A DNA stretch of 64,000 nucleotides, taken from the NCBI RefSeq assembly GCF_007741495.1, contig NZ_CP036262.1:5270001-5334000 (forward strand), given 5' to 3'. How positions within the stretch are numbered: position 1 is the stretch's first letter; each line of letters begins with the position of its first letter. This document shows positions 1 to 9,089 of this stretch, piece after piece. This DNA is from Roseimaritima multifibrata (GTDB lineage Bacteria; Planctomycetota; Planctomycetia; Pirellulales; Pirellulaceae). Both the position numbers and the translations under genes were made by a program. Under the pieces are notes generated by a model. It made no database searches. It worked only from the letters and a program-made list of their open reading frames with translations, and was not told the DNA's origin.

Positions 1-2
1 TC

Positions 3-941
3 GATCCAATCGAAGAGTTTTTTGTTCGCAACAAGGCAGGGCACTGCCAGTACTTTGCTTCGACACTGGCTTTGATGTTACGCCATCAAGGAATCCCATC
101 GCGGTTGGTCATCGGATACAAGACCAACGAATTTAATCCGTACGCCAGTCATTACGTTGTGCGTCAGTCGCATGCACATGTCTGGGTAGAAGCCTTGATT
201 GATGACAGCGATATCCCGGAAACAGAACTGACGTTTGGACAACCAGCTTCGGGGCCCGCCTGGATTCGGCTGGACCCCACGCCTGGCAACGAGATGACTC
301 CGCAGGGCCGTCTGACTCACGCAGCCAACTTTTTCAGTGGCGTCTATGAAAACTGGATCATGGACATGGATGGAAACCGCCAGAAAGAACTTGGGCTAGG
401 TGATGGAGGCGAAGAGGAATCGAACCCGATGATGTTGACCTTCCGGGGAATCATCTTTCGCATCCAACGCTTCGCGAGCGGCAACCTTCACGGCGGCGCA
501 TTGGCGGCGGGCAAGTGGTTTTCGATCCCAGCGGCCATTGGCGGGATCGCGATCACCATCGGATTATTGCTGATAATTCGTCTGCGATTTCCAAGCTGGT
601 TCCACTGGCGACGGCGAAGCCTATCCAAGGCAAACGAAACCGCCCGAGCACAGCTTCCCTTTTACGCAGAAACCGTTCAGCAATTGGCTCGACTAGGCCT
701 GCAACGCGAGGGGACGATGACGCCTCAGGAATTGGTCCGGCGAACCGATCAGCAAATCGATAGGGAGAAAGAGAACCTGCTACCACCTTTGCAATTCCTA
801 ACAGACCTTTACTATGCTATCCGGTTTGGGAAGCAAAATCCTAGCGCAGCCCAATCCGATACCGTTCGTGATTCATTACAACAGATCGAACGTTCCATCG
901 ACAATCTAACCAATCAATCGAATTCGGATCTTCAGTCTTGA
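3..941 (+). CDS. Transglutaminase-like membrane protein, TgpA/DUF4129 type (5' truncated)
   Basis: The reading frame is open from base 3, so the true start lies outside the window; 312 residues remain. The first residues hold the transglutaminase core with catalytic Cys (GHCQYFASTLALML), followed by the His motif (SHAHVWVEAL) and Asp motif (WIRLDPTPG), giving a complete Cys-His-Asp triad. A single membrane segment (AAIGGIAITIGLLLIIRLRF) follows, then a cytoplasmic tail resembling DUF4129 (QLARLGLQREGTMTPQELVR). This is the C-terminal half of the TgpA-like family, membrane proteins with an extracytoplasmic transglutaminase domain. In bacteria these often sit beside DUF58 and MoxR genes; a DUF58 gene lies 5 kb away here, not adjacent. 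Its stop codon overlaps the TTG start of cmk, suggesting coupled translation. The substrate is unknown. Confidence 0.88.
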   Translation, partial: DPIEEFFVRNKAGHCQYFASTLALMLRHQGIPSRLVIGYKTNEFNPYASHYVVRQSHAHVWVEALIDDSDIPETELTFGQPASGPAWIRLDPTPGNEMTPQGRLTHAANFFSGVYENWIMDMDGNRQKELGLGDGGEEESNPMMLTFRGIIFRIQRFASGNLHGGALAAGKWFSIPAAIGGIAITIGLLLIIRLRFPSWFHWRRRSLSKANETARAQLPFYAETVQQLARLGLQREGTMTPQELVRRTDQQIDREKENLLPPLQFLTDLYYAIRFGKQNPSAAQSDTVRDSLQQIERSIDNLTNQSNSDLQS

Positions 942-1582
942 TAGTCACCATCGATGGGCCAGCGGGAGCTGGAAAAAGCAGCATTGCTCGGGAAGTGGCC
1001 CGCACTCTGCAGTTCGCATTCCTGGATACGGGGGCCATGTATCGCTGCGTGACCTATGCCGCACTGCAAGCGGAAATTTCGTTTACCAACCAACACGAAC
1101 TGCTTGCCGTTGCTCAAGAATGCCAGATCGATTTCCAAAACGATCAAATTATCCTAAATGAGGTCCCGGTCGACGATCGGATCCGCACCCCTGAAGTCAC
1201 TCGTCATATTCGATACGCTGCAGACCATCCCGAAATCCGTGCTTTTCTGAATGGCCAACAACGCCGGATCGCAGCGAACCAAGACATCGTTACCGAAGGG
1301 CGAGACCAAGGAACCGAGGTTTTCCCTCATGCTGAGTGCAAGGTATTCCTAACAGCTTCGCCAGAAGAACGCGCGAAACGACGCTGGCAGCAACTACAAA
1401 CGGCCGGTGGATCGACCACCGTCGAAGAAATTCTCGCCGCTCAGAACCAGCGTGACCTGGAAGACGAAACACGCAAAGTCGGTCGCTTGCGTCCAGCCGA
1501 TGACGCGACCATTTTGAATACCGATGGATTGTCACCCACCGAGGTGCTTGAGCGAATCCTACAAATCGTCGCCGCTTGCTAA
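938..1582 (+). CDS. cmk: Cytidylate kinase
   Basis: The product is 214 residues, the usual length for Cmk, which phosphorylates CMP/dCMP with ATP in the cytoplasm. The N-terminal P-loop (IDGPAGAGKSSIAR) and the DTGAMYRCVTYAAL segment are characteristic of CMP kinases. TEGRDQGTEVFPHAECKVFL corresponds to the family motif (usually GRDxGTVVFPxAxxKxFL), followed by the Arg-rich lid (SPEERAKRRWQQL). The start is a TTG whose last two bases lie inside the upstream TGA (TTGA overlap). No ATG is available nearby and the P-loop begins at residue 6, so this start is well placed. Translation is probably coupled to the transglutaminase gene. Confidence 0.95.
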   Translation: MIVTIDGPAGAGKSSIAREVARTLQFAFLDTGAMYRCVTYAALQAEISFTNQHELLAVAQECQIDFQNDQIILNEVPVDDRIRTPEVTRHIRYAADHPEIRAFLNGQQRRIAANQDIVTEGRDQGTEVFPHAECKVFLTASPEERAKRRWQQLQTAGGSTTVEEILAAQNQRDLEDETRKVGRLRPADDATILNTDGLSPTEVLERILQIVAAC

Positions 1583-2121
1583 GATTGGCACGCGGTTGCC
1601 GCCACGCATACCGCACAGCCGCCACTGCACCCCGATCCCTCTTTGGATCCACAACCGGGGCCGCAGCCCTCCGCCAATAATTTTGCGAAGTGTTTGCTGT
1701 GCACCTTTTTCTCATACTCCGAAGTCAGGCGATCTGAAAGTTCCTGAACGGTGTCGTCGATTGGTCCCAAGAAAAAGAAGATCAGCGTTTTGCCATCGAA
1801 CAGGGGATCGACTTCCAGCAAAGTGGTTTCTGTATTCGATTCGGCCAACAGTTGTTGACATCGGACCACAGCGCGAATTCGATATTTTTCCAGTCGGTCG
1901 ATCAACAATTCGTCTTCGGGGGTCGTCCGCCGAACCACGGTTCCTTCCGGTTCGTCTGCAACGGACACCGTGGTCGTCACCTCTCCGATTTCCAAACCTC
2001 GAGGCGTTCGGCAAACAACGCGTTGCCCCCGCCGCGGCTCAAAATCGGCTACCGAACGACAGCGGAAAAGAGTCCCGAACGATCCAAATCGGACCAAGAC
2101 ATGAGGTGCAGGCTGATTCAA
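1579..2121 (-). CDS. PSP1 C-terminal domain protein, RicT/YaaT-like, with Cys-rich tail
   Basis: This 180-residue protein reads convergently with cmk and overlaps its 3' end by 4 bases. The core (VVCRTPRGLEIGEVTT; LLEVDPLFDGKTLIFFFLGP) matches the PSP1 domain of RicT/YaaT, which in Bacillus belongs to the RicAFT complex affecting RNA maturation. The last ~29 residues are Gly/Cys-rich with six cysteines (GCGPGCG, GCSGGC, AVCVAATAC), suggesting metal or Fe-S binding (inference). The apparent start is TTG; there is no upstream ATG before the frame closes. Planctomycete function is untested, and no ricA or ricF partner is visible in the window. Confidence 0.78.
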   Translation of the reverse strand: MNQPAPHVLVRFGSFGTLFRCRSVADFEPRRGQRVVCRTPRGLEIGEVTTTVSVADEPEGTVVRRTTPEDELLIDRLEKYRIRAVVRCQQLLAESNTETTLLEVDPLFDGKTLIFFFLGPIDDTVQELSDRLTSEYEKKVHSKHFAKLLAEGCGPGCGSKEGSGCSGGCAVCVAATACQS

Positions 2122-2351
2122 AATCGCGTTAATCCGTGTGAGTCAAGCGAGCCGTGCAGTTGAAATCGACCAATCGCAGCGGCAACAATCGGCATGCTCA
2201 GCATAATCGGTCACGGAGGGACTGGCGACCACTTGCGATTTCACGATTCGCTTGCCTCCCGACTGCTAAACTGTCGAATCTAAACCGACGTACAACGTTC
2301 CGTCCTGTCGAATCAAAGACTTGCTCTAAATTTTACCCAACCGAAATTCTG

Positions 2352-2864
2352 GTGAATGCAACGGACCCTAAAAATCCATTTGCCGAACCGTTGGTATCAG
2401 AACCTGCGGGCACGCCCGGCAGTCACCACCCCCGGCCGATGCGTCCCATCCGCTTGGAACGGGCTCGGCAAGCGATCCAGTGCCCACTGACAATCCTGTT
2501 TCTCAGCTATCTCAGCTGGTTGCTGTTGCTCGGTTTCATTTTCGCGGTGACCCTATTTGAATCTTTCACAGGCGAATCGAGCAGTCGGATCGGTCAATGG
2601 ACCGCTCAGATCGTCGCCTGGACGGACGGTCTCTCCCCCTACAACTACCTTTTGGCGGCGTTCAGCGGGCTCCTTGCCGCGGCAGGGCTGTTCGGAATCG
2701 CCAACGGAATGCGACAACAAAACCTACAGATAACGCGTTGGGCAGCCCACCTCAGCTACCTACCGATCCTTGGGCCTTGGCTAGGCCTTCAAGGGTGGTG
2801 CGGAATATGGTTGCTCCTACGGCTTCGCCGACATGCGATCCGCCGCAGCTTTGATTCCGGCTGA
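2352..2864 (+). CDS. Hypothetical small membrane protein
   Basis: This is a 170-residue product from a GTG start chosen because the protein-like sequence begins there (VNATDPKNPFAEPL); the frame is open upstream to about 2154 but that part is Arg/Ser-rich and unlike a real N-terminus. After a Pro-rich cytoplasmic-looking N-terminus there are at least two clear membrane spans (TILFLSYLSWLLLLGFIFAV; YLLAAFSGLLAAAGLFGIA) and a third hydrophobic stretch near the C-terminus (GPWLGLQGWCGIWLLL). It resembles small planctomycete membrane proteins of unknown function. I recognise no catalytic motif. Confidence 0.6.
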   Translation: MNATDPKNPFAEPLVSEPAGTPGSHHPRPMRPIRLERARQAIQCPLTILFLSYLSWLLLLGFIFAVTLFESFTGESSSRIGQWTAQIVAWTDGLSPYNYLLAAFSGLLAAAGLFGIANGMRQQNLQITRWAAHLSYLPILGPWLGLQGWCGIWLLLRLRRHAIRRSFDSG

Positions 2865-3055
2865 CCGGCGGCAACCTGCCGTCCCTTCACTTATTCACTA
2901 TTCACAGGACCGTTTGCAGCGAGAGGATTCGATTGGTTTGCAACAAAAGCGGAGCAGCGCTCCATGTTTGTTGCAACAAACGGCGCGCCCTGCGTCCCCG
3001 CGATCGATCACGTTTCTGCAAAGCATTCAGATCACCGTAAAGGACTACAAGTTCG

Positions 3056-3268
3056 ATGAGCAGTCCCCGAAAAACCAAACCGTGCGACGCGATCATTGTG
3101 CCGCATACCGCACCATCCGGTCCCTTGTTGTTGCCTCGCAAGAACCAGGAAGATTTCATTCGCCAGTTCAACCGGACGTACGCATCGATCGGGATGCGGG
3201 CCGAAGAAATACCGACGACGGAAACAAACACCGGTCCCGAGCAAATTTTACGGATCCGAGCGGCTTAG
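3056..3268 (+). CDS. Hypothetical protein, 70 residues
   Basis: A short ATG frame encodes a soluble, charged protein (SSPRKTKPCDAIIVPHTAPS; NQEDFIRQFNRTYASIGMRA). Support is modest: an AAAGGA ribosome-binding-like site lies 11 bases upstream, the third codon positions are G/C-biased as in neighbouring genes, and the amino-acid composition is protein-like, unlike the Arg/Ser-rich overlapping frames on either strand. It sits alone between a membrane protein gene and the convergent SYLF gene. No family recognised. Confidence 0.45.
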   Translation: MSSPRKTKPCDAIIVPHTAPSGPLLLPRKNQEDFIRQFNRTYASIGMRAEEIPTTETNTGPEQILRIRAA

Positions 3269-3300
3269 CGCCGCGAGAAAAATCTGACAACGCCAGCCTG

Positions 3301-4335
3301 CTAACTCGCCGGTGGCGGAGGCAGATTCAGCGTCGAAGCCTCGGAGGTGAGGGCAAGTTGGTACTGCTTTAACAAGCTGAATACCGACTGAAAAGCAGGC
3401 TGAGAGGCCAAAGCCTTATAGCGAGGATCGGCTGCGACGGTTTGGAATCGCAAAACCGTTGCCTGTAGTTCCTCGGGCTTCGGATGGCTTGTTCCAACAA
3501 ACAGGCTAGGGGGCAAAGCCAAAAAGGATCGCCACTGTGGATCTAGCAACGCGTCTAACTGGGCTGCCAACGGTTCCAGCTGATTCCGCAGAACGTCCGT
3601 TTCTTGAGCGCCCATCCGTTGGGCGAGGGCCCCTGGTTCCCCAATCGGTGCGGCACCTCCCGCTGGAATCCCTGCCAAGGTAGCGATCGCGTAGGTTAAC
3701 TGCTGAGCCGATTCGGGAACCACGACAGGCAGGCCTGGTCCCGGCGAGCGGTAGTAATCACCGGTTGCCAATGAATCGACGCGGACCACCGACCCGTCAA
3801 TGGAAACGCCAGCGAACAGACCACGGCTGCGGGAATACGAATAGATCTCCGCTTTCAGTTGGCCGTCGGTCGCGACCCCTCCCTGCAATCCAACCGGTCC
3901 GGCGGCTGCGGAAGCGTCCGCCCCCAGCGTCAATTTCCCGGTCAGAATATTTTGGACGCTTCGTTCGGTTTTAAAAACCAGCACGATGTCGGACGACTGA
4001 AGGCCCGCTTGCCAGCCAATGTTTCCCCCGGTCAGAGTGATAAAGACCGGAGCATGCCATGCCCCGCCATTTTCGCGAACGAACAACACCCCTCGTCCGA
4101 ACCTTGCTCCGACAATGAAACCTCCTTTGATCACGTTGGGAATGATCGCGACACCGTAAGCGTCGTGCAACATTGACTGAGGAATCTTGCTCAGCGGCCC
4201 CTTCATCGCTTCATTCAAGACCACCGCGGAAGCTTGAATGGTCTCCTCCTGAAGCTGCTGAGCCCGGGCGTGGCTGGGGAAACCAAGCGACACAATCAAT
4301 AATCCGCACGAAATCCATAAAATCTGACGATGCAT
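3301..4335 (-). CDS. Exported SYLF/YSC84-type lipid-binding domain protein
   Basis: The 344-residue product starts at the ATG giving MHRQILWISCGLLIVSLG, a signal peptide ending near HARAQQ; an upstream in-frame ATG would add 7 residues before the signal. Residues ~20-215 form a SYLF (YSC84, formerly DUF500) domain: IPQSMLHDAYGVAIIPNVIK, GGFIVGARFGRGVLFVRENG, ADASAAAGPVG and YSYSRSRGLFAGVSIDGSVV are typical. In eukaryotes the domain binds phosphoinositides; in bacteria it occurs in secreted proteins of unclear role. The C-terminal ~120 residues are helical, ending in a Pro-rich tail. Monocistronic, leftward, convergent with the small frame at 3056. Confidence 0.86.
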   Translation of the reverse strand: MHRQILWISCGLLIVSLGFPSHARAQQLQEETIQASAVVLNEAMKGPLSKIPQSMLHDAYGVAIIPNVIKGGFIVGARFGRGVLFVRENGGAWHAPVFITLTGGNIGWQAGLQSSDIVLVFKTERSVQNILTGKLTLGADASAAAGPVGLQGGVATDGQLKAEIYSYSRSRGLFAGVSIDGSVVRVDSLATGDYYRSPGPGLPVVVPESAQQLTYAIATLAGIPAGGAAPIGEPGALAQRMGAQETDVLRNQLEPLAAQLDALLDPQWRSFLALPPSLFVGTSHPKPEELQATVLRFQTVAADPRYKALASQPAFQSVFSLLKQYQLALTSEASTLNLPPPPAS

Positions 4336-4500
4336 CGCTCTAAACTCCATTTCCAAGAAATACCTGACTAAACATGACGCGAAGCCCCTCTCGTCATCGT
4401 TTAAAACGTCAACGAATAGGCGATCGATGCAGTTTAGTGGCTTCGGGCAATCTACAGAAGAGAGATTACCTATTACGAGCCGCGACGTCGAAACGGTTGA

Positions 4501-5667
4501 TTATCTCGCCGTGGGCTGGATCGCTTCCAGCATCCAATCGGCGATCCGTCCAGCCGCCTGACCGTCGCCGTAGGGACTTGAGAGGGAAGGGGCCCGAGTT
4601 CCGGACCGCTGCGATCCGGCATCCGCAGAATCCGTCTGCTGCAACCAATGGGTGACTCTGGCGACAATCCGTTCACGGTCGGTTCCCACCAATTCCGCCA
4701 ATCCCGCTTCGACAGCTTCGGGACGTTCCGTTTTTTCACGCGTTACCAGCACCGGTTTGCCCAGCGACGGAGCTTCTTCTTGGACGCCACCGGAATCGGT
4801 CAAAATGACCTGACTGCGGTCCATCAGCCATACAAATCCCGGATAATCTGCAGGTGGCACCAAGTGCATGTTGGGCAAATGTCCCAATCGCTGATGGACA
4901 GGCCCTTTGACCTGTGGATTTAGATGCACAGGGTAAACGAATGCCGTTTCAGGAAACGCAACAGCCAAATCCGCAAGGGCGAGACACATGTTCTCCAGCC
5001 CGGAACCAAAATTTTCGCGACGATGCCCGGTGATCAAAACCATCGATCCTTCCGCCGCAAACGGATAGAGACTCGTCCACTGATTGGTCGCCGCACGCTC
5101 TCGCTCTGCGGTCCACAACAGGGCATCGATCACGGTATTCCCGGTCACCCGAATATTCGGTTCGGGGACTCCCTCACGGCGGAGTGCGTCGGCGGCCCCG
5201 ACGGTCGGAGCACAATGCAGGTTGGCGACAATACCCGCGACACGGCGATTAAATTCTTCGGGCCAGGGAGCCATTAGATCCCCGGTCCGCAGCCCTGCCT
5301 CCAAGTGCACGATCGGCAAGCGATGGTAAAACGCAACGATCGCGGAGGACATCACCGTCGCGGTATCGCCCTGAACCACTAAACAATCAGGACGATGCTC
5401 CAAAATCGTTTTGTCGATCGCCAGCAGGCAATCGGCAGTCAAACCGGTTAGCGTTTGCCCCGGCCGCATCAAATCCAAATCAATGTCAGGAGTGATTTGG
5501 AAATAGCCCAACACCTGGGCGAGCATTTCACGGTGCTGACCGGTACTGCAAATCAGCGGGGCAAATTCGGAAGGACGATCCAGGCATTCTCGAATAAGAG
5601 GCGCCATTTTGATCGCCTCAGGACGCGTCCCCAACACGATCAAAGGACGTAGCGGCGAAGAAGTCAT
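4501..5667 (-). CDS. wecB: UDP-N-acetylglucosamine 2-epimerase (non-hydrolysing)
   Basis: This 388-residue enzyme interconverts UDP-GlcNAc and UDP-ManNAc in the cytoplasm, feeding cell-surface polysaccharide synthesis. Family hallmarks are in order: IVLGTRPEAIKMAPLI at the N-terminus, VVQGDTATVMSS, HLEAGLRTGD followed by PEEFNRRVAG, the substrate-loop TGHRRENFG, and the C-terminal UDP-binding LTDSGGVQEEAPSLGKPVLV with TERPEAVEAG. The length matches the family (about 370-390). It is not next to other polysaccharide genes. The start ATG (MTSSPLRPLIVLGTRPEA) places the Rossmann strand at the expected distance. Confidence 0.95.
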   Translation of the reverse strand: MTSSPLRPLIVLGTRPEAIKMAPLIRECLDRPSEFAPLICSTGQHREMLAQVLGYFQITPDIDLDLMRPGQTLTGLTADCLLAIDKTILEHRPDCLVVQGDTATVMSSAIVAFYHRLPIVHLEAGLRTGDLMAPWPEEFNRRVAGIVANLHCAPTVGAADALRREGVPEPNIRVTGNTVIDALLWTAERERAATNQWTSLYPFAAEGSMVLITGHRRENFGSGLENMCLALADLAVAFPETAFVYPVHLNPQVKGPVHQRLGHLPNMHLVPPADYPGFVWLMDRSQVILTDSGGVQEEAPSLGKPVLVTREKTERPEAVEAGLAELVGTDRERIVARVTHWLQQTDSADAGSQRSGTRAPSLSSPYGDGQAAGRIADWMLEAIQPTAR

Positions 5668-5881
5668 GATCAGGGGATCGCAGAAAGAGTCACGCAGTCA
5701 TCCCCAGCACGAATCCGAGGAGGTTCACTTCGAGACTAACTGGACGCAGCGTCCATACAACTCTGAGTCAGCAAACCGCAGGGTTGGCAAGAAGGGGATC
5801 TATCGCACCCCGCACAACCGTCAGAACCCGCCACCCCAGAGGGCAAGCCCCCCCCAACACGCCGCGGAACTGGCGGTCAAG

Positions 5882-6211
5882 TGTCGCCTTTCGCTCGGAA
5901 CGTGAAATCAATTGGTGACGGTTTCCGAGTGGGAACCACCGTCTCTGGCGACGGTAGCTACGGCAGTCACGTAGCCACGCTCGCCAGAGCGTGGACAGAC
6001 CGGCAATGCATCAAAAATACCCAACCCGCTGCGTAAGCGAGGGATCGAGAACCTGGTCTGGAATCCCTCGCTTACGCAGCGGGTTGGGATTTCGACAGCC
6101 TACGGGGCCGGTGAGTCGGCCTGATGAAATGCTGGACAGACGCAGTGCGAACGGCTTCGGAGATCGTCAATAAGTCACCTATAAATTTCACGTCCCGAGC
6201 GAAAGGCGACA
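5882..6211. repeat. 330-bp inverted-repeat-bounded element
   Basis: The ends are inverted copies of a 27-base sequence beginning TGTCGCCTTTCGCTCGG (left arm 5882-5908, right arm 6185-6211), differing at one position. The interior contains a GTAGCCACGCTCGCCAGAGC repeat (5971-5990) and a perfect 26-bp palindrome (6020-6088). No open frame of note is inside and no target duplication was found. The same terminal sequence bounds or borders the elements at 12096 and 16707. The flank 5668-5881, between wecB and this element, shows nothing I can identify. Confidence 0.7.
6020..6088. repeat. Perfect 26-bp hairpin (REP-like palindrome)
   Basis: Arm 6020-6045 (starting CCCAACCCGCTGCGTAAGCG) is exactly complementary to 6063-6088, with a 17-base loop. 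It would fold as a strong stem-loop on either strand. It lies inside the inverted-repeat element at 5882-6211 and between two converging transcripts' far ends, so it could also act as a bidirectional terminator, though no T-run follows. Confidence 0.8.
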
Positions 6212-6246
6212 ATCACCAACGCGGCGGGCTAGGATTTACAAAGGCC

Positions 6247-7155
6247 CTAAAACCTTGCTTGACGACTGATCAGATATTCGGTGAGTGCCGTATCGAACGG
6301 CATGCTGGTGTCCATCGGAACGTAGTCAATCCTTAGATTTCCACAACGCTCGCGATACTCTTGCTGAAAATCGGCGAGGTTTTGTAGGTAGTCCGCTCGG
6401 AAACCACTCGCATCGACGGTCAGTGTTTCGCCGGTCTCGGGATCTTCGAACTCAACCGGGCCATCGTACGGAAAATGGACTTCGGCTTCATCCAGAACGT
6501 GAAACAGAATGACATCGTGACCGGAATGCCGCAGCCTTGCCAGAGCAGCAAAAACCGGCTCGGGGTCTCCCAGCAGATCGCTGAACAGCATGACCAGGCC
6601 TTTTTGCCGAAGCATCGCGGCAACCTGATTCAAGCAGGCGGGCAGATTGGTTTTGCCAGCCGGTTCCAGATTGGTCAGATGAGCCAACATGTCGGCCAGA
6701 TGTCCGCGGCGGCTGCGTGCGGGCAAACTGGCTTGCACTTTTTCACCAAAGGTGATCAAGCCGACCGGGTCCTGCTGCATCTGCATCAGATAGCAGAGCG
6801 AAGCGGCCAGACAGATACTGTATTCAAACTTTGTCATTTGCTGGCGATGCGTGAACCCCATCGACTGGCTTAGGTCCATCACCAGATACCCGGTCAGATT
6901 CGTTTCCGCCTCAAACCGTTTGATGTAGTATTTGTCGGTTTTCGCATAGACCAGCCAGTCAATCGTTTTGGGATCGTCCCCTCGGCTGTAGCGTCGATGC
7001 TCGCTGAACTGGACCGAAAAACCATGATAGGGGCTTGAGTGCAGGCCCTGCAAAAAACCTCGAACGACGGTACGAGCCCGCAGATCCAAACGCTTGATTT
7101 GGTTGATGGCATCCGGGGATAGCGGGCTGGGAGCGGCCACGACAGAGGACTCCAT
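6247..7155 (-). CDS. DUF58 domain-containing protein
   Basis: The 302-residue product begins at the ATG giving MESSVVAAPSPLSPDAINQI; the longer frame upstream lacks family similarity. The DUF58 signature is clear: RTVVRGFLQGLHSSPYHGFS, then FSEHRRYSRGDDPKTIDWLV, followed by a von Willebrand A-like fold with the metal-site motif VMDLSQSMGF and SGHDVILFHVLD. DUF58 proteins usually accompany MoxR ATPases and VWA membrane proteins in cell-envelope or protein-activation loci; here no MoxR is adjacent, although a TgpA-type transglutaminase lies upstream in the window. The function of the family is not established. Confidence 0.9.
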   Translation of the reverse strand: MESSVVAAPSPLSPDAINQIKRLDLRARTVVRGFLQGLHSSPYHGFSVQFSEHRRYSRGDDPKTIDWLVYAKTDKYYIKRFEAETNLTGYLVMDLSQSMGFTHRQQMTKFEYSICLAASLCYLMQMQQDPVGLITFGEKVQASLPARSRRGHLADMLAHLTNLEPAGKTNLPACLNQVAAMLRQKGLVMLFSDLLGDPEPVFAALARLRHSGHDVILFHVLDEAEVHFPYDGPVEFEDPETGETLTVDASGFRADYLQNLADFQQEYRERCGNLRIDYVPMDTSMPFDTALTEYLISRQARF

Positions 7156-7305
7156 TAAATAACGCGAACGGAAACGACGAGTAACAACAATAAAGGCGAC
7201 AAAACAGGCTGACGAGTCAAAAACGCCTTTACGGCAACAAAACGAATTGCGTAAAAGCAACGTCCATCGATCAAAACACTACTTAACAGGAACGTTGCCG
7301 GTAGG

Positions 7306-8001
7306 ATGAGAACGTTTGTTGCATGGCTGATTGCGTTCACCGTATGGGGAATTCGCTATACGTGTCGCGTGAAAGTATATAACGAGTCACGGCCTGAATT
7401 GCAGGCCGGGGCAACACGATATGTCTACGCAGTCCTTCACGCCCACCAGTTTGCCGCCCTGATGGTCGCCGACAAGGGTCTGGGGGCCATGGTATCGCGT
7501 TCGGCCGACGGCGAAATGATTGTCCCCACGCTAAAGGTGTGTGGCTGCATCCCGGTTCGAGGCTCAAGTGGCCAGGGGACGGCCAACCGCGGCGGGCGAA
7601 ATGCTCTGCAAAACCTAGTGCAACATGTGATCCAGGGGCGAACCGCTTGCCTAACGGTCGATGGCCCACGTGGGCCTCGAGGCCGAGTCCATAAAGGGAT
7701 CGCCGAATTGGCACGGAAATCGGACGCGGTGGTTCTAGCCACCACAATCATCCCCCGCCGCCGCTGGAAAATCGTCAAAGCGTGGGACCGCCTGCAGATT
7801 CCCAAACCATTCACTACGCTGGAATTGCACTTTTCCGCCCCCATCCGCCATCGCGAGAATGAATCTCTTGAGGCCTTCCGGCGGCGAATTCAACGTGCGA
7901 TTTGGGACTTAGAACAAACCACCGACCCTGACGAAGCCGAATACAGCGAACCAAGACTGCCTGAAGACGCCATCGGTTCGGCGACTCAAAGAGCCGCCTA
8001 A
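7306..8001 (+). CDS. DUF374 lysophospholipid acyltransferase-family protein
   Basis: This 231-residue protein has the DUF374 layout: an N-terminal hydrophobic segment (TFVAWLIAFTVWGIRYTC), VLHAHQFAAL (in place of the usual HxxxxD acyltransferase box), SRSADGEMIVPTLKVCGC, PVRGSSGQG, TVDGPRGPRGRVHKGIAELA and the terminal WDRLQIPKPF block. These relate it to lipid A/KDO acyltransferases of the LpxL superfamily. It probably acts at the inner face of the membrane on a lipid precursor; the substrate cannot be read from sequence. It is divergent from the DUF58 gene and starts a rightward run continuing into tyrA and purL. Confidence 0.87.
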   Translation: MRTFVAWLIAFTVWGIRYTCRVKVYNESRPELQAGATRYVYAVLHAHQFAALMVADKGLGAMVSRSADGEMIVPTLKVCGCIPVRGSSGQGTANRGGRNALQNLVQHVIQGRTACLTVDGPRGPRGRVHKGIAELARKSDAVVLATTIIPRRRWKIVKAWDRLQIPKPFTTLELHFSAPIRHRENESLEAFRRRIQRAIWDLEQTTDPDEAEYSEPRLPEDAIGSATQRAA

Positions 8002-8196
8002 TTCTTAGCGGAACCGCGTAAGTGGCCCGGCAAACGCTTGCCGAACCGCTTACCGTGGGGCCTCTTCTCAAAAATCGGCAGCGGACTACCCCGGGCCAGT
8101 CTGCCCGTTTCGGCTTCCACTTTTGCTAGTGGGCTTCCGCCCAAACGATTTGCAGCCCAAAATATTCAGGCACATTCCGCTGATTCTTTGGCTGCC

Positions 8197-9081
8197 ATGT
8201 CCTGTTCAACATCGCCCTTATTTCCTCCACGCAATATCGCCATTGTCGGTGTCGGGTTGCTTGGTGGTTCCCTCGGGATGGCGATTCGACGGCAATGGCC
8301 TGATGCGGTGGTAACGGGCGTCTCCAGATCCGAAAAAAACCAGCGAATTTCCGTTGAATCAGGGTGTGTCACCCGCTCCGTCGCCGATCCATTGGCTGCG
8401 GCCGCCGATGCCGATCTTGTGATCATTTGCACACCCGTCGGCACCGTCGCTCCGTTGGCGATTGAAATCGCGAAAACGGCCGGGCCTGGCGTCACCATCA
8501 CCGATGTTGGTAGCACGAAAGCTCAAATCGTGCAGGATGTTGAACAAGACCAGACAGCTGCCGGTCGATTCGTGGGATCGCATCCGATCGCTGGCGGAGA
8601 GAAATCGGGCCCAGAACACTCCCGCAGCGACCTCTTTAACAACAAGACGGTCATCGTCACTCCGACAGAAAATTCGGATCCAGCAAGGCTTCAATTGATC
8701 GGGCAGTTCTGGCAGGCGGTCGGAGCCAAGGTGGTTTCCATGTCACCAGCCCTTCACGACCAAAGGTTGGCGGGCATCAGCCACGCCACCCATTTCACTG
8801 CCTGTGCGGTCGCTTCGATTCTGCAACAGGAAGAAATCCTACTCGCTGGCAGCGGCTGGCGAGATACGACTCGCGTCGCTTCGGGCGACCCTCAAATGTG
8901 GTCCGATATCGCGTTTCAAAACGCAGGCCCCATCGCCGAGAAACTACGAGCCATCGCGGCTCAGATTACCGAATACGCACAGACCATTGAAAATCGCGAT
9001 CAGACGCAACTTCGCCAACTATTGAACGAAGCCAAGCAACTTCGCGACTCCTATTCCCATCGCCAAACTCCAACGACATAG
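8197..9081 (+). CDS. tyrA: Prephenate (or arogenate) dehydrogenase
   Basis: The 294-residue enzyme carries out the NAD(P)-dependent oxidative decarboxylation in tyrosine synthesis. The start is placed at the ATG giving [20 protein letters not shown], which positions the dinucleotide fold ([15 protein letters not shown]) near the N-terminus; the frame is open 53 codons further upstream but reads as non-protein sequence. [44 protein letters not shown] and [16 protein letters not shown] are the conserved TyrA blocks, including the substrate-binding GSHPxxG. No chorismate mutase or ACT domain is fused. Prephenate versus arogenate specificity is not decidable here. Its stop lies 8 bases before purL. 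Confidence 0.9.
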   Translation: MSCSTSPLFPPRNIAIVGVGLLGGSLGMAIRRQWPDAVVTGVSRSEKNQRISVESGCVTRSVADPLAAAADADLVIICTPVGTVAPLAIEIAKTAGPGVTITDVGSTKAQIVQDVEQDQTAAGRFVGSHPIAGGEKSGPEHSRSDLFNNKTVIVTPTENSDPARLQLIGQFWQAVGAKVVSMSPALHDQRLAGISHATHFTACAVASILQQEEILLAGSGWRDTTRVASGDPQMWSDIAFQNAGPIAEKLRAIAAQITEYAQTIENRDQTQLRQLLNEAKQLRDSYSHRQTPTT

Positions 9082-9089
9082 ACAACGCC

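Noticed and set aside
1524-2132. 202-codon forward frame over the PSP1 gene
   Set aside because: Arg/Pro-rich and opposite a recognisable family.
2833-3372. 179-codon forward frame
   Set aside because: Arg/Ser/Gln-rich and without family similarity; it overlaps the more protein-like frame at 3056 and runs into the SYLF gene.
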